This document shows, piece by piece, positions 52,309 to 63,832 of a stretch of DNA of 64,000 nt. This DNA comes from Populus alba (lineage: Eukaryota; Streptophyta; Magnoliopsida; Malpighiales; Salicaceae), in NCBI RefSeq assembly GCF_005239225.2, contig NC_133300.1, forward strand, positions 11,499,875 through 11,563,874, read 5' to 3'. Under the pieces are notes generated by a model. That model did not search any database and was not told where the DNA came from. It saw only the letters and a list, made by a program, of their open reading frames with translations. Positions within the stretch are counted from its first letter, which is position 1; each line of letters starts with the position of its first letter. A program made the translations under genes and the position numbers.

Positions 52309-52314
52309 TATAAA
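52309..52314 (+). promoter_or_regulatory. TATA box of the plastid PDH E1 beta gene
   Basis: TATAAA follows a long C/T-rich tract and lies 81 bases before the ATG at 52395. Transcription would start near 52340, leaving a leader of about 55 bases. Confidence 0.55.
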
Positions 52315-52394
52315 TTGCATCCCTTTCACGTACTTTCTCATACTGTCTTCTTGAAAATCACCAACTTTTTTTGCCATAAAGAAAAGAAGAGCAA

Positions 52395-54789
52395 ATGGCC
52401 ACCATTTTCCAGGGATTAGGAGGTGGAGCTGCTACAGCTTTAACCAATTCCTTCGATTCAAAGAAATTGCTTTTGCCTTCCACTCGCAGATCCGTCTCGG
52501 GTTAGTTTCCTTCCATTTTCTGTAAAAGATTCGTTTTTTTTATGCTTATATAATAATGGGTTTTGAGTTTTGATTTTAGAGAGGAAAGTGAGCTTTTCGG
52601 TGGTGAGATCTGATGGGACCGTGAATCTGAATCTTGGGGGTTCTAGCGCTAGAGCTCGCAGGGTTGATCAATTGATTACAAATGCAGTTGCAGTTAATCT
52701 CCTCTCCTCTTATTTTAAGTTTGTTCTCCAAGTTTGATCTTGTTTGTAATTGTGTGTGTTTGTCTGTTTATCTTGTTTTGTTTTAGACAAAGGCTGATAG
52801 TTCTGCAGCTTCCTCTACATCGAAACCCGGGTATGTTTGCTTCCATTTCTCGACCCACATATGTATGCACTGCTATGCTTGATTTGGTGTAATCTATTCG
52901 TTATTTTAGCTCAATATTCATGTCACTCTCTTTAGTATAGCATTCGAATCCGTACGACGACAACAATAATTCCTTTTCTGTGGTTACTGTTATAGGCTGC
53001 AATAGGAACCCTGCTGGACATTACTAATCTGTGGACTCTTTGGTATATGACAAATATTGATTATCTATACAACTTGGTTATATTATATATATTCTAGATC
53101 GGATAATTGGGTAGATTTTTAGGATACTTAACTGTAGTATTAACAACATACGGTTCCTTTTATTGAGTTTTGGTTTCTTAAGAATATGATAAAGATTAGA
53201 GTAGGAAAAAGAATAATCTGAATGTATGCTGTATGAAAGAAATAATGTCGATTAGAAATTAGTAGTTTCATTTTATCTGAATTAACTGAAAGGATAGTTG
53301 AAAATTTCTGTAATTTTCACAAAAGACTAATTCCTTAATTTGCTCTCATCTTTAAACAGGATAGTTTCATTTGCATTTCTGCAACTTGAAAGACAAACCA
53401 TGTTTGTAGGTGTTTGTTTTCTTTTCAACAATTATCTAGGAGTCGTAGGATATGGGTTATCGAGGTCCCAAGCTACGCAAATACCACCACCACAATATCT
53501 AGACAGATTTGTTTCGCTTTCAAGTTTCTCTCTTTGAGTAAGAAACTACAAAAAGTGGGCCAATTAGCCCAGCCCTGGCCATGATTGTTGTGGTAGGCTG
53601 CCCTGCATTAGTTAGAGAGGCTGTCTGGCTCACTGCCACTTATAGTAATAAACTAATATCTCCGTTGCACATCTTGCCTCTATGCGTGCTTTATCTCTTT
53701 TAAGTTTTCTATATTGATGTGCATATGATAAGCTCCTTGTCACCTGCTTGTGGGTAAATAATATTTTCGTATTGCACACTATAAATATGCTTAACAAATC
53801 TGCATTGTATATGAAGGCATGAACTACTACTTTTTGAGGCCCTCCGAGAAGGTTTGGAAGAGGAAATGGACAGAGATCCCCATGTCTGTGTCATGGGTGA
53901 AGACGTGGGTCATTATGGAGGTTCTTACAAGGTGACCAAAGGCCTGGCTGATAAGTATGGGGATCTCAGAGTTCTTGACACCCCTATTGCTGAGAACTCC
54001 TTCACTGGTATGGGCATTGGAGCTGCCATGACTGGCTTGAGGCCAATTATCGAGGGCATGAACATGGGATTTCTTCTTCTAGCCTTCAACCAGATCTCAA
54101 ACAATTGTGGCATGCTTCACTATACATCAGGTGGCCAGTTTACTATACCAGTTGTCATTCGTGGGCCTGGGGGAGTTGGCCGACAACTTGGAGCTGAGCA
54201 TTCACAACGCCTTGAGTCATATTTTCAATCAATCCCGGGAATCCAAATGGTTGCATGTTCAACCCCTTACAATGCCAAGGGCTTGATGAAAGCTGCAATC
54301 CGAAGTGAGAACCCAGTCATACTGTTTGAGCATGTCTTGCTTTACAACCTTAAGGAGAGAATCCCAGACGAAGAATACATTTGCAATCTCGAGGAAGCTG
54401 AGATGGTTAGGCCTGGAGAGCACGTCACTATCTTAACCTACTCCCGGATGAGATATCATGTGATGCAGGCTGCCAAAACCTTGGTAAACAAGGGATATGA
54501 TCCTGAAGTAATTGATATCAGATCATTGAAGCCATTTGATCTTCATACGATAGGAAATTCTGTGAAGAAGACACATCGTGTTTTGATTGTGGAGGAATGC
54601 ATGAGAACTGGTGGTATTGGTGCTAGCTTGACTGCAGCTATCACTGAAAATTTCCATGACTACTTGGATGCTCCAATCGTGTGCTTGTCTTCACAGGATG
54701 TGCCAACACCTTATGCCGGGACATTGGAGGAATGGACAGTGGTTCAACCTGCCCAGATTGTGACTGCAGTTGAGCAGCTTTGCCAGTAG
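52395..54789 (+). CDS. Pyruvate dehydrogenase E1 component subunit beta, plastid
   Basis: Coding exons are 52395-52500, 52580-52692, 52787-52830 and 53817-54789. The frame closes at TAG with 411 residues, the normal length for the plastid form. With E1 alpha it makes the thiamine-diphosphate-dependent E1 enzyme, which decarboxylates pyruvate and feeds acetyl-CoA to plastid fatty-acid synthesis. The N-terminus ([16 protein letters not shown], rich in Ser, Thr, Ala and Arg) is a typical chloroplast transit peptide ending around the VRSDG segment. Family motifs are GEDVGHYGG (~115-123), DTPIAE with the cofactor-contacting Glu near 147, [14 protein letters not shown], and the C-terminal transketolase domain with [14 protein letters not shown] and DVPTPYA. 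The plastid rather than mitochondrial form is inferred from the leader and overall similarity. No damage is seen. A TATA box lies 81 bases upstream. Confidence 0.96.
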
Positions 54790-56651
54790 TTACCCTTAAC
54801 AGTAGCATAAATAGTCCTTGCTATTGTAGAAGACTTGGCAAGTTCCTCTATTCTTCTTCTCAGCTTTGTCCAAAACTGTCATTGAATTTACTCTGTTGAG
54901 AAATTTTGTGTTGTTGAAACTCTCAATTGCTACAGTCCTGTCAAGGTGAGGTTTCCAGTCTGTTCTTGTTTGCTCTTATTGGAAGTACAGCAAATACTAT
55001 GCATTAGTTGCTGGAGGTAGGTATGTGGAATTGGTTTTTTTTTTTTTTTTTCCTTTTTATTTATCAAGACTTGTTTATGATGATAAAGTTATGCGACCAC
55101 AGCCCAATTGTTGTGTGTAATGCCCTCAGTTACATGGGGGTAATAAAAGTGAGAGGCCCCCATTCGGACTTTCACATTTGCAGTGATTTGTGCGAAGTTT
55201 TTAATTCTTGCCATATTTTCTTATCGGGGATGGTTGTGAACGTGGGGGATTGAAACAGAAAACCCGAGAATGGAAGTAGAAAAGGAACCACAGTTGCTGA
55301 AAAAGATGAACTAGAACAGGAACTTGTGCATTCAGTTCGCAGTTATAGTTTTTGTCCCTCTCAAATCAATAGAAGATAATGGCAAGGAATGAAAAAAAAA
55401 TTATATATTCAAGGAAAAAGAAAAACAAACAATATTTTAGTAAAATTACCGAGGCGGCCTTTTCTCCTCCAAAAGTCGTAACTGCATATATAAACCTTCA
55501 TCTTACAATTAGTAATGCAATGGAGAGATCCATTAGCAAAAACATGAAGAACATATTAAATCAACCATGGTGGTAAAAATAGGGGTGTTCACTATAGTAT
55601 AAAAATTCCACCAATAAAAGAGTTAATATGTGATGTAGTTGCCAATAACAATTTATTTGAGCATATATATAAACATAATAGATTGAAAAAAAATGTTAAT
55701 TATAGTTTTTTGTTTTGTTTTTTTGCAAATGAAGCACTATGGTATATTCAATATTGAAATTTGCTATAGTAGAAATGGACCTAAACATGCGGGAAAATAA
55801 ATTGATGATGAATCTCAATTGTTATGACACCAAGGTGACATAATGAAACAAACTAAAGAGAACAATCTTCTTCTTGATGTTAAATGGAGCATGATTCATG
55901 ATAGGTGAGAAATGATGGTTTAAAAAAGAAAAAAAATTATAGCATAAGATAGAAATCATTTAGAAGCTAACGTAGAAGTGCATAGATTCCAAACATATTT
56001 AGTTATATATTAAAACCCTACTTTTTAAACCTAAAGATAAGATTAAAAACAAAATTAAGGGCTATGAATGCAAAACAAGAAGCTATATATTTGTTCAATA
56101 CAAGTTGTAGGGTTCTTGAAGTAAGTCTCTAGCCATATTCTATGCTTTAATATAATTAAGGTATGTTGAAAGTCTCTAGCCATATTCACATGATTCTTAT
56201 TCATGCTCCTTTTACTCCTGATCTGCATTGTAAGGTAGGAAGATGTTGCCAATATCTTTGTATATTGAAAAAGTGAACCTATAGAGAAAGAAAGAAATTA
56301 GATTTCATAAGCCATAAATTACAACTAAATTGCATGTATAATTCTAATATAATAGGTTCTAAATGTTAATGATTCTTAACTATTCTAAAAAATATACAAA
56401 ATTATTTAAATAGTAGCTAAACCGACCTAGTTAATCAAAACTTGAAATAAATAAAATTCTGAAATCGAATAAAAAAATAATAAGAAAGATAAAGAAGAAT
56501 TCAAAACAATAACTTTTAAGACTAATTTGGGCATGATCTTGACCTCTCCTGCTTTTGCTTTTTTTTCTTTTTCTTTTTCTTTTTTTAATTGAGCTCTCTT
56601 TGTTATCGATATAGAGCACAAATACAAGATCGTGAAATGAAATGGATGCGA
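54790..56651. other. 3' flank of the PDH gene and AT-rich intergenic DNA
   Basis: The likely 3' UTR is in the first 250 bases. A T-run lies near 55037-55052. No other gene seen; short frames here show no family features. Confidence 0.45.
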
Positions 56652-58018
56652 GGTAGGAATCATACATGCGGAAATGACTATGGTGGAGCAAATGATGCTC
56701 CGATTCTAAAAAAGACCAACTTTGGAATAACAATTGTTGATGCATCTCATAAAGCTTCTAACATTGTTCTAACTGTGACATGGAGCCCTATCTTCATTAT
56801 TTATAATATAATTATTATATTGTGTTACTTTTATTAAGATTTTCTAGATTTCAAGGAGTCTTACAACATTAAAAAGAGTAAAACTTTTGATTTAGAGGTA
56901 AAATTCTATCAAATTGTTTTTTCATGCTCAATTAGGATTGAATTTAATTAAGATTTTATTAATTAGAATATTTTTCTTGTATTTAAACATTTTTGTAGGC
57001 TCTTATTTTTGTCAGTAGAGAATTTATGAAATAAAAAACATATTAGATTTTTTCTCTACAATTTTCTGTCAAACTCATGGCAGTTTGATGTCCCTCCCAC
57101 ATAATATACCGAAACTCCCCCTATGAGAGACAATAAGCTCCAGACAGATTCCTAGCCAGCCAACTTCGTTTTAAATACAGGTTTGGTTTGGAAATATGGT
57201 GTAAATTATTTTTTTATTTAAATTTAATTATTTTTAATATTTTCAAATTATTTTAATATATTAATGATAAAAATATTTTTTAATAAATAAATAAATAAAT
57301 ATTATTTTAATATATACATCCTTATTGCGCCAACACGCCCTTTGCGTGCACAAGCTAATTTTCGAGACATGCAGCGCGCCACCATACATGAAAGGCAAAG
57401 CACAAATTGACATCAAAGTATAGTTAGATTCTGTCTTCCAAAAACTCCCTTAAAATCCGACAAAGGCTAGCACAAATTCTTAAGCGATAACCACTAGACA
57501 TTCAGAAGCATCGCAAAAAGCAAAATACTTTTATGCTAATCCTCTTCCATTTCTTTGATGCTTTTCTGTCACGGACTTGAAGCATCTATGCTTTTAAGAT
57601 TTTCATCTTTATAATCTTTCAACTTTTTAAGTAGTAAATTATGCGTTCTTACTCCTCAAGTTTAAGATTCCTCACCTAACACATTGAATGGGCTAACTCG
57701 TATGATTCATCTTCCAGCGTATATTTGGGGTTTCGAGCCTCCGAAAGAAGGATCGGGAGGACATCGGAATGCTTGCCTCTGCAGTTTACCTGCAAGTGAT
57801 GAGCGCCCTGATCTTCTACTTGCTGCTGCTTTTGTTATTGCTAGGCTGGTCAATGAATGTCAACTCTGTCCTGTATATCCAATACAAGCAGTAAAATCAC
57901 TTATTTGTTGTTCTATTCTATCATGGTCAAATTGCTACCCTGATGGATGCCTACGCGAATTGGAGCTTTGCTGCTATTGAAGGGAGTGGTTGAGGTAGTC
58001 TGGCTTTACAACCTCTTC
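56652..58018 (+). pseudogene. Plasma-membrane H+-ATPase (P3-type) pseudogene, two fragments
   Basis: Fragment 1 (56652-56795) reads RNHTCG, GGANDAPILKK, FGITIVDAS and ASNIVLT, the hinge region around the GDGVNDAP motif, with the motif itself corrupted. Fragment 2 (57712-58018) shows, across changing frames, RIFGVSSL, LASAVYLQV, ERPDLLLAAAFVIA, then YANWSFAAIEG and WLYNLF, the end of the membrane domain in the correct order. A segment that should lie between LQV and ERP is deleted. A block at 57851-57924 interrupts the frame and may be an old intron. The phosphorylation domain and the regulatory C-terminus were not found, and stops and frameshifts exclude function. A dispersed AT-rich repeat (57180-57320) lies between the fragments. 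Confidence 0.8.
57180..57320. repeat. Dispersed AT-rich repeat within the H+-ATPase pseudogene
   Basis: GGTTTGGTTTGGAAATATGG is followed by AT-rich blocks resembling the family at 23342. It has probably contributed to separating the two pseudogene fragments. Confidence 0.35.
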
Positions 58019-58747
58019 TGATCTTCATACTTACAACCCCTTCGACGTCCTATGTGGTGGTCTTTCACTTTGATTCATCTCCAACTCAACCAGATGAAAA
58101 TAAACTAACAAGTGTAATGGAGGAAATCATTAAAATGGGCGTGCTTTACTGCACTCTGTCAAGCTTGTCATTTGTTCGTAATGCCTGTCACGTCTAATGA
58201 AATACCAAAGAAGCATGACACTGAACAGGCTATAAAGTATCAAAATGCAGATGCAACAAACCCTGTAATGGACTTGGTTTAACCATTGAACAGATAACAA
58301 AATGGAAGTTGGCATGCAACACTTAAGTAGATGATCTTTGTTTAATATTATAGCCTTCAGAATATTGAACATTCCCTGTATTGTAGTCATGCTTCGGAAT
58401 AAGAAGCAAACAGATTATACACACAATTTAGAAGAAGAAAAAAAGAGTCCTGTAAATGTGTATAAACAAATCATTTAGCATTCTTAGAATCCACAATTGT
58501 CACCTACATTTGGATGAATGATTTATTTGTATGCAAAGCATATTTTCCAGAAAAGAAAAACCAAGCATTGAATGCAAAAGATCACACAGATTCCAAGTTT
58601 CAATGAGTACATAAATAATCCTTGCCATTTTTCATTCAACTTCAAGAAAAAGATGGAAATAGTAGCAACTAACAAGCTTCAATTCTTTTATGCTTAAGCA
58701 AATAAAGATGGACGGGGAACCACGAGATTGAAGAATCAACAAGCAGC
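58019..58747. other. Spacer and 3' flank of the thioredoxin gene
   Basis: The part next to 58748 is probably the 3' UTR of the minus-strand thioredoxin gene. I see no other gene. Confidence 0.4.
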
Positions 58748-59349
58748 TTAACGAGGCCTGTGTTTTTCAATCTTCCTCTGAAGCTCCTCTTTCTGAGCTC
58801 CCACTACCCTGTCCACTTCATTCCCTTTCTTCACCAACACAAATGTTGGCATTGCCTGCACCCCAAACTCTTGTGCCACGTCCTATATCACCACCACCCC
58901 AAAGGAAAACCCAAAAATAAAAATCAAATCAAACAATAATTAATTGGGTTTGCTTTTTATAAAGAAATAGAGTAGTTAGTGCTTACAGGCAATTCATCGA
59001 CATCGATCTTGGCAAACTGAACATCAGTAAATTTGGCAGCCATGGCATGAACTGCTGGTTCCATGTGCTTGCAGGGCCCACACCAAGATGCCGCGAAATC
59101 AATCACCATCTATTATCCAAAATCAATCAATTACATGTAAAGAGAGACATGATGATAGATAGATAGATGGATTGATTGTGTTACCAGCTGGTTGGTGTTT
59201 TTTATGGAATTAAAGTGGAGCTGCCAACGGGCTGAGGAGTGGAACGCTGTCACACCCGATTGACCATCCAATGCTGAATCTTCTCCGGCGGCTGAGGCTC
59301 CAAATAAGTAAGACAGTATAGATCCAATGGAAGACAGTACGGCTCCCAT
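58748..59349 (-). CDS. Thioredoxin h-type (subgroup with N-terminal extension)
   Basis: Minus-strand exons in transcription order are 59349-59185, 59109-58987 and 58882-58748, encoding 140 residues and closing at TAA. The active site WCGPC is at residues ~64-68, within [17 protein letters not shown]. The cis-proline segment is [11 protein letters not shown]. It is a disulfide reductase acting on target-protein cysteines. The 55-residue first exon gives an extension absent from short cytosolic thioredoxins. It starts MGAVLSS, where Gly2 followed by Ser6 fits an N-myristoylation signal, and it lacks an arginine-rich presequence. Related h2 forms have been reported at membranes and, in poplar, in mitochondria, so location is uncertain. 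The start is fixed by the family-typical MG and the lack of an upstream in-frame alternative in the exon. Confidence 0.93.
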
Positions 59350-59761
59350 CTTTCTTTTTTTCTTCTCTGTGTTTTTTCTTTTTTAGCTAATGCAGAGCAA
59401 AAACATAGAAATCTAAGTAAATGAGGGGATATAGGGTTCCTTTTATTGCCTGCTCTACCAGGACAAGGACGGCTCTGTTTGTGAGGACAATTGATGACTA
59501 AAATATTATTCAGTCCTTGTGTTCCTAGAAAACTAAACTTGTTGTCATTGTACTTTAACCTACTTCATATTTAATAGACATTGTGTTTTCACTTTTCATA
59601 TTGTTTATAATCTAACTATTTTATGATATGGTAGGAGTAAATGAATAAAAAATAGTTGATGATCAAAGTTTGTAAAATGATTAACCTGTACTTTTTTAAA
59701 ATATTCATAAATGTTAATGTATAATATTATATAATATTACATATCATGAAAAATAACAACC
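59350..59761. other. Promoter-side flank of the thioredoxin gene
   Basis: The first 60 bases are pyrimidine-rich on the plus strand, hence a purine-rich leader on the gene strand. A CTATATCC run (minus strand, near 59430) could be a TATA box. No gene seen. Confidence 0.35.
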
Positions 59762-60645
59762 TTAGAACATTTCCAACGTATGAGGGAAATGAAAAGCCAA
59801 ATGCTAAATATTATACTTTAGCTTTTATTTTTTTTGGTTTTTTCATTCCAACACAGCACCCAAACAAATAGTCATTTGGCTATTTGTTTGCTGGCTAGCT
59901 ATTTCTACATACATTTCACTGTAGAAATGGCTAAAATAAATAATTGTTGGCAAACGACTATTTTTATAGCCGTTGACCAACAACTCTTTTTTTTTTTTTC
60001 TTTAAATGCAGGAGAAATTTTCTTTAAATGCAAGAGGAAATAACTTGTAATTTTAGAATTTTGTATTGTGCCTAACCCTTCTCTCAAGTTTAGAAAAACA
60101 AGAATTAATTATTCTCCGGTTAATTAATAACATCGGTTGTGTTAATTAGCTGAAATTAAAAGGTATCCTTGTTTAAAAGCTTTTTCTATTTTCTCTTTTA
60201 TATCTCTTGATTTTTTAGACCTTTTGTTGTTAATTTAATATTTGTGATGATTTTTATTTCTTTATTATTTTATGTTTTTAATATGAGTTAAGGAAGACAA
60301 TTTTTATTTATGTTGTTATCTTTGATAAAATTGAGAGGAATTAATAATGGTAGTTGATATTGATAAAAATATAGAGTGACATATTTAAAATTTATTTTTT
60401 ATTGTCTATTTTAATTTGAAGTCAATTATATTTTGTCTTGTTGAAAATGCAATTAAACCAGCATATCAATTCTCTTTTAGTTTCAAAAAATGGTCAAATT
60501 GTTATGTTAGAACATGTAGGAGGCAATGCTTATTATTAATTCGCATGTATAAAAGCTACAAAATTGCTAGACATTGAATGTGAGCTTCTTCTACACTCTC
60601 TTATAAGGTTTTAACTTGAGTTTTTTTTTTTTTTTTTTAATGTAG

Positions 60646-61705
60646 ATGGATTCAAATTTTCCAAGCTCTTTTACCAACTTTCTTATGAGTGAGTTAGAAG
60701 ATATTCTCTCTCAACCAAGTGATTCTAATTAATTAATTGATGACTTAACATACTCAAATTTAAATGTCAATTCGGCAAAAAAATCACAAAGAAGTAAAAA
60801 TTTATCACTAGAGGAGGATTGTTTACTTGTCTCTGCATGACTAAATACAAGTAAGGATCCAATTACAAGAGTTGAACAACAAACAAAACAGTTCTGGGCT
60901 CACGTACATGCTTACTTTGTAGAGAATGGAGGAAACTTGAATAATCGTTCCCAAATAAGCATCTCAAGTAGATGGCAAGAAATAAATAGAGAAGTAGGTA
61001 AATTTGTTGGATTTGTTACTCAAATTGAAAATCATCAGCAAAGTGAAATGACCGAAGAATCAAGGGTAATGTTAATATTCATTTCTATGTTAAATTGTTT
61101 AACACATATTTTAACATTATTTAATTAATTTATTTTTTTACCAGATTAATGATGCTCGGTAAATGTATGCTTCTTGCGTTGGCAAACGATTTCAACTAGA
61201 ACATTGTTGGGTTATCTTAAGAAAAGAACCCAAATGACAATTTGAGCGTGCAAGTCAACATCAAAGGTCAAATAAGAAACAAAAAAGTCATGTCAATGCA
61301 AGTCCGGCTTCATCAACTCCATCTACCCCTGATTCTGTTTGTTTAGGAGAAGATAGTGAACCGTTGATTTATCAAGATAGACCAATCAGTCAGAAGGCTG
61401 CAAATGAACAACTTAAACGTAGACAAGAAAAAGATAAAGTTGGGGAGGTATCTGTAACAAATCTCTTACAACAATTCAGGGATACTCTAGTTGAAATTGA
61501 GGATAAGAAGAAACAAGACAGGAAAATTATGTTAGAGCAACAAGCCATGATGATTCAACAAAGTTAAGAGAAAAAAGAATTAGATAGGATTGAGAAAGAA
61601 GAACAAATTATGAAAATGAATATTTCTAATTTGGATCCAATTTCTGTAGCGTATTTTCAAAATAGAGAGTTAGAAATTATGCAAAAGAGGGGTTTTAATT
61701 TTTAA
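60646..61705 (+). pseudogene. PIF/Harbinger accessory ORF (Myb/SANT-like), broken
   Basis: The ATG at 60646 opens MDSNFPSSFTNFLMSE, a start typical of these accessory proteins. The frame reads through LSLEEDCLLVSA, VEQQTKQFWAHVHAYFVENG and SSRWQEINREVGKFVG, a SANT-type DNA-binding segment, then an intron-like stretch (about 61066-61143). After that come WVILRKEPK, AANEQLKRRQEKDK and a glutamine- and lysine-rich coiled-coil tail ending LEIMQKRGFNF at TAA 61703-61705. Interrupting stops lie at about 60729, 60838, 61160, 61237 and 61565. Two of them (60838 and 61237) sit where Trp is expected. In active elements this protein helps the transposase bind DNA. Confidence 0.75.
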
Positions 61706-61939
61706 TTAACTTTGATTGATTTATTGTAATGTAATGTATTTTTAATTAAATATGTAGAAAATTATTGGTTATTTTAAATATATTGTTATGAAATTGATAT
61801 CAATTCATAATACTTTTTTAAAGTTCCTCTAACACTTAACAATAATAAGTAGGATTAATTAACTTAAAAGATAACAACCATAATGAAAAACAAAAAACAT
61901 AAAAAACTTGAAAATTATGATAACATAAGAAGTTCAAAT

Positions 61940-63236
61940 CTAAAGATTCAACTCGTTGCCATATTGTTCCCACAAATATTCAATCAAATCTTCTTGTAGT
62001 TGAGAGCTAGTTGCTCTATCCCTAATCCGATTATGAGTTTGAAAAAAATCATGTAGTTCTGGTATTTCACCATGTGACACTAATATAAGGAATTGACTTC
62101 ATGTTCATGGTCAAATCCAAGGTTCATTGCTCCTTCGTCCTCAATAATCATATTATGCATTATTATGCAAGCTTTCATAATATATACAAATGTTTTTTCA
62201 TCCCAGTATTGAACAGGTCCACGTGCAATTGCAAAACGAGATTGAAGCACCCCAAATGCCTGCTCCACATCTTTTCTTACAGACTCTTGCTTGCTTGCAA
62301 AATATTTTATCTTTACTCCTAATGGTCTTGGGATTGTCTTAACAAAGGTTGACCAATTAGGATAAATCTCATCTGCTAAATAGTATCCCATTGTCTATTC
62401 ATGCCCATTAATTATATAATTGACAGGAGCAGTACGACCTTTAACAAGTGCAGTAAAGATAGGTGACCGATCAAGAACATTAATATCATTTAATGATCCA
62501 AGCATTCCAAAAAAGGCATGCCATATCTAAAGATCTTATGAAGCCACAACATCTAGAATTATAGTTGGTTCACGATAATGACCAGTATACATCTCATGCC
62601 ATGCAATTGGACATTTCTCTCATTTTCAATGCATACAATCAATGCTCCCTAACATCCCTGGAAATCCACGCTGCTCTCCAATTGATAATAATCGACAAAT
62701 AACGGCCTCGTTTGGTGCCTTTAGATACCAATCACCAAAAACTTCTACGATTGCTTTAACAAAAGCTCTAAGACTTTCTATCGCAGTGGTTTCTCCAATT
62801 CGAAGATTTCATCAGTAAGATCTATAGGAATACCATATGCAAGTATTTTGTGAGCTGCAGTTACCTTTTGAAGGCAAGATAAAACAAGAACACCAAGAGC
62901 ATATGTCCTTTATTTGAAATATGGATTATGAGCTTCCACTACATTTGCAATTCAAAAAAAAAAAAGACAACAACTCATCCTAAATCTTCTTCGAAATTGA
63001 CTTTTAGTGAATTTAGGATTTTATGCAAAATAATCATTATATAACCTTAACTCACCTTCCTTTTTATTAGGATTGACAATATTGTGACTAGGAATAGAGC
63101 CACAATACCTTGTTCTCCGCCTTTGATTATTTGATTCTTCTTCAGCAACTACAACAGTAGCAATTTGAAAAGCAAACACAGGAGTATCATCATCAAAATC
63201 AAAAGCATCATAAAAATTAAAATTAGAATGATTCAT
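61940..63236 (-). pseudogene. PIF/Harbinger DDE transposase (HARBI1/ALP1-like), broken
   Basis: On the minus strand it starts MNHSNFNFYDAFDFDDD at 63236 and ends IEYLWEQYGNELNL at 61940. The three catalytic acids are all visible: Asp in GSIDCMH, Asp in LGSLNDINVLDRSP, and Glu in VRKDVEQAFGVLQSRF. Also present are GFPGML and MKACIIMHNMIIEDEG. Several stops and frameshifts break it: two TGA codons stand where Trp belongs in the block just after GSIDCMH, a TAA follows DVVAS, a TAG follows NGHE, and there is a frameshift near 62080 and damage in the N-terminal third. It is the pair of the accessory ORF on the other strand. Confidence 0.85.
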
Positions 63237-63832
63237 GATGAATTTTAATGAAATATAACAAAGATTGGAGAGAAGAAAATGACGAGAAAAAATATTAAGG
63301 TATATGAGAATATTTATAGATGGATTATTTTTTCAAATTGTAAAATCTTAGAATGTTGGTGTTAATTTTTTCAAAATTTGAAATTTTAAAATTTAAAATG
63401 TTGGCGGTTATGTTGGCGGTCATTTTTTCAAAGTTTGAATTTGAATTTACTTTTAAAAAATTAAATTTTTAACAATAACATATAAAACTTAAAATTAAAA
63501 ATATTCATATAAATAAAATTTAAATTTAATTTTAAATTATATCTTTTAAATTTTATATTACTTCATTAATTTTATATTACTTTTATAAATTACTCATATT
63601 AATTATATAATTAATAACATCATAATTATATTATATATAACATATCTAAATTAGTTATATAATTATATTAAAATTAATTTAACATGAAATATATTAAAAT
63701 ATAATTGGCTTTTCTAAATAGCTTTTTATCATTGGAATGCACATAATCAAAAAAGATATATTTACACTATTCAAAAAGCCATTTTCTCCTTTTGACTCTT
63801 CAATATAGCATTTCTCATTGGAGATGCTCTTA

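Larger units (their letters stand above)
59762..63832. mobile_element. PIF/Harbinger DNA transposon, decayed but with intact ends
   Basis: The element runs 59765-63829 (4065 bp). Its left end is GAACATTTCCAACG; the reverse complement of its right end is GAGCATCTCCAATG. Both are flanked by TTA (59762-59764 and 63830-63832), the target duplication of this superfamily. It carries the two expected genes, convergently arranged: a Myb/SANT-like accessory gene (+) and a DDE transposase gene (-). Both are broken, so the copy cannot move on its own, though its ends might still be recognised by an active relative. Confidence 0.9.

Noticed and set aside
55008..55253. 81-residue open frame after the PDH E1 beta gene
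   Set aside because: It starts in a T-run within the 3' flank and shows no family features.
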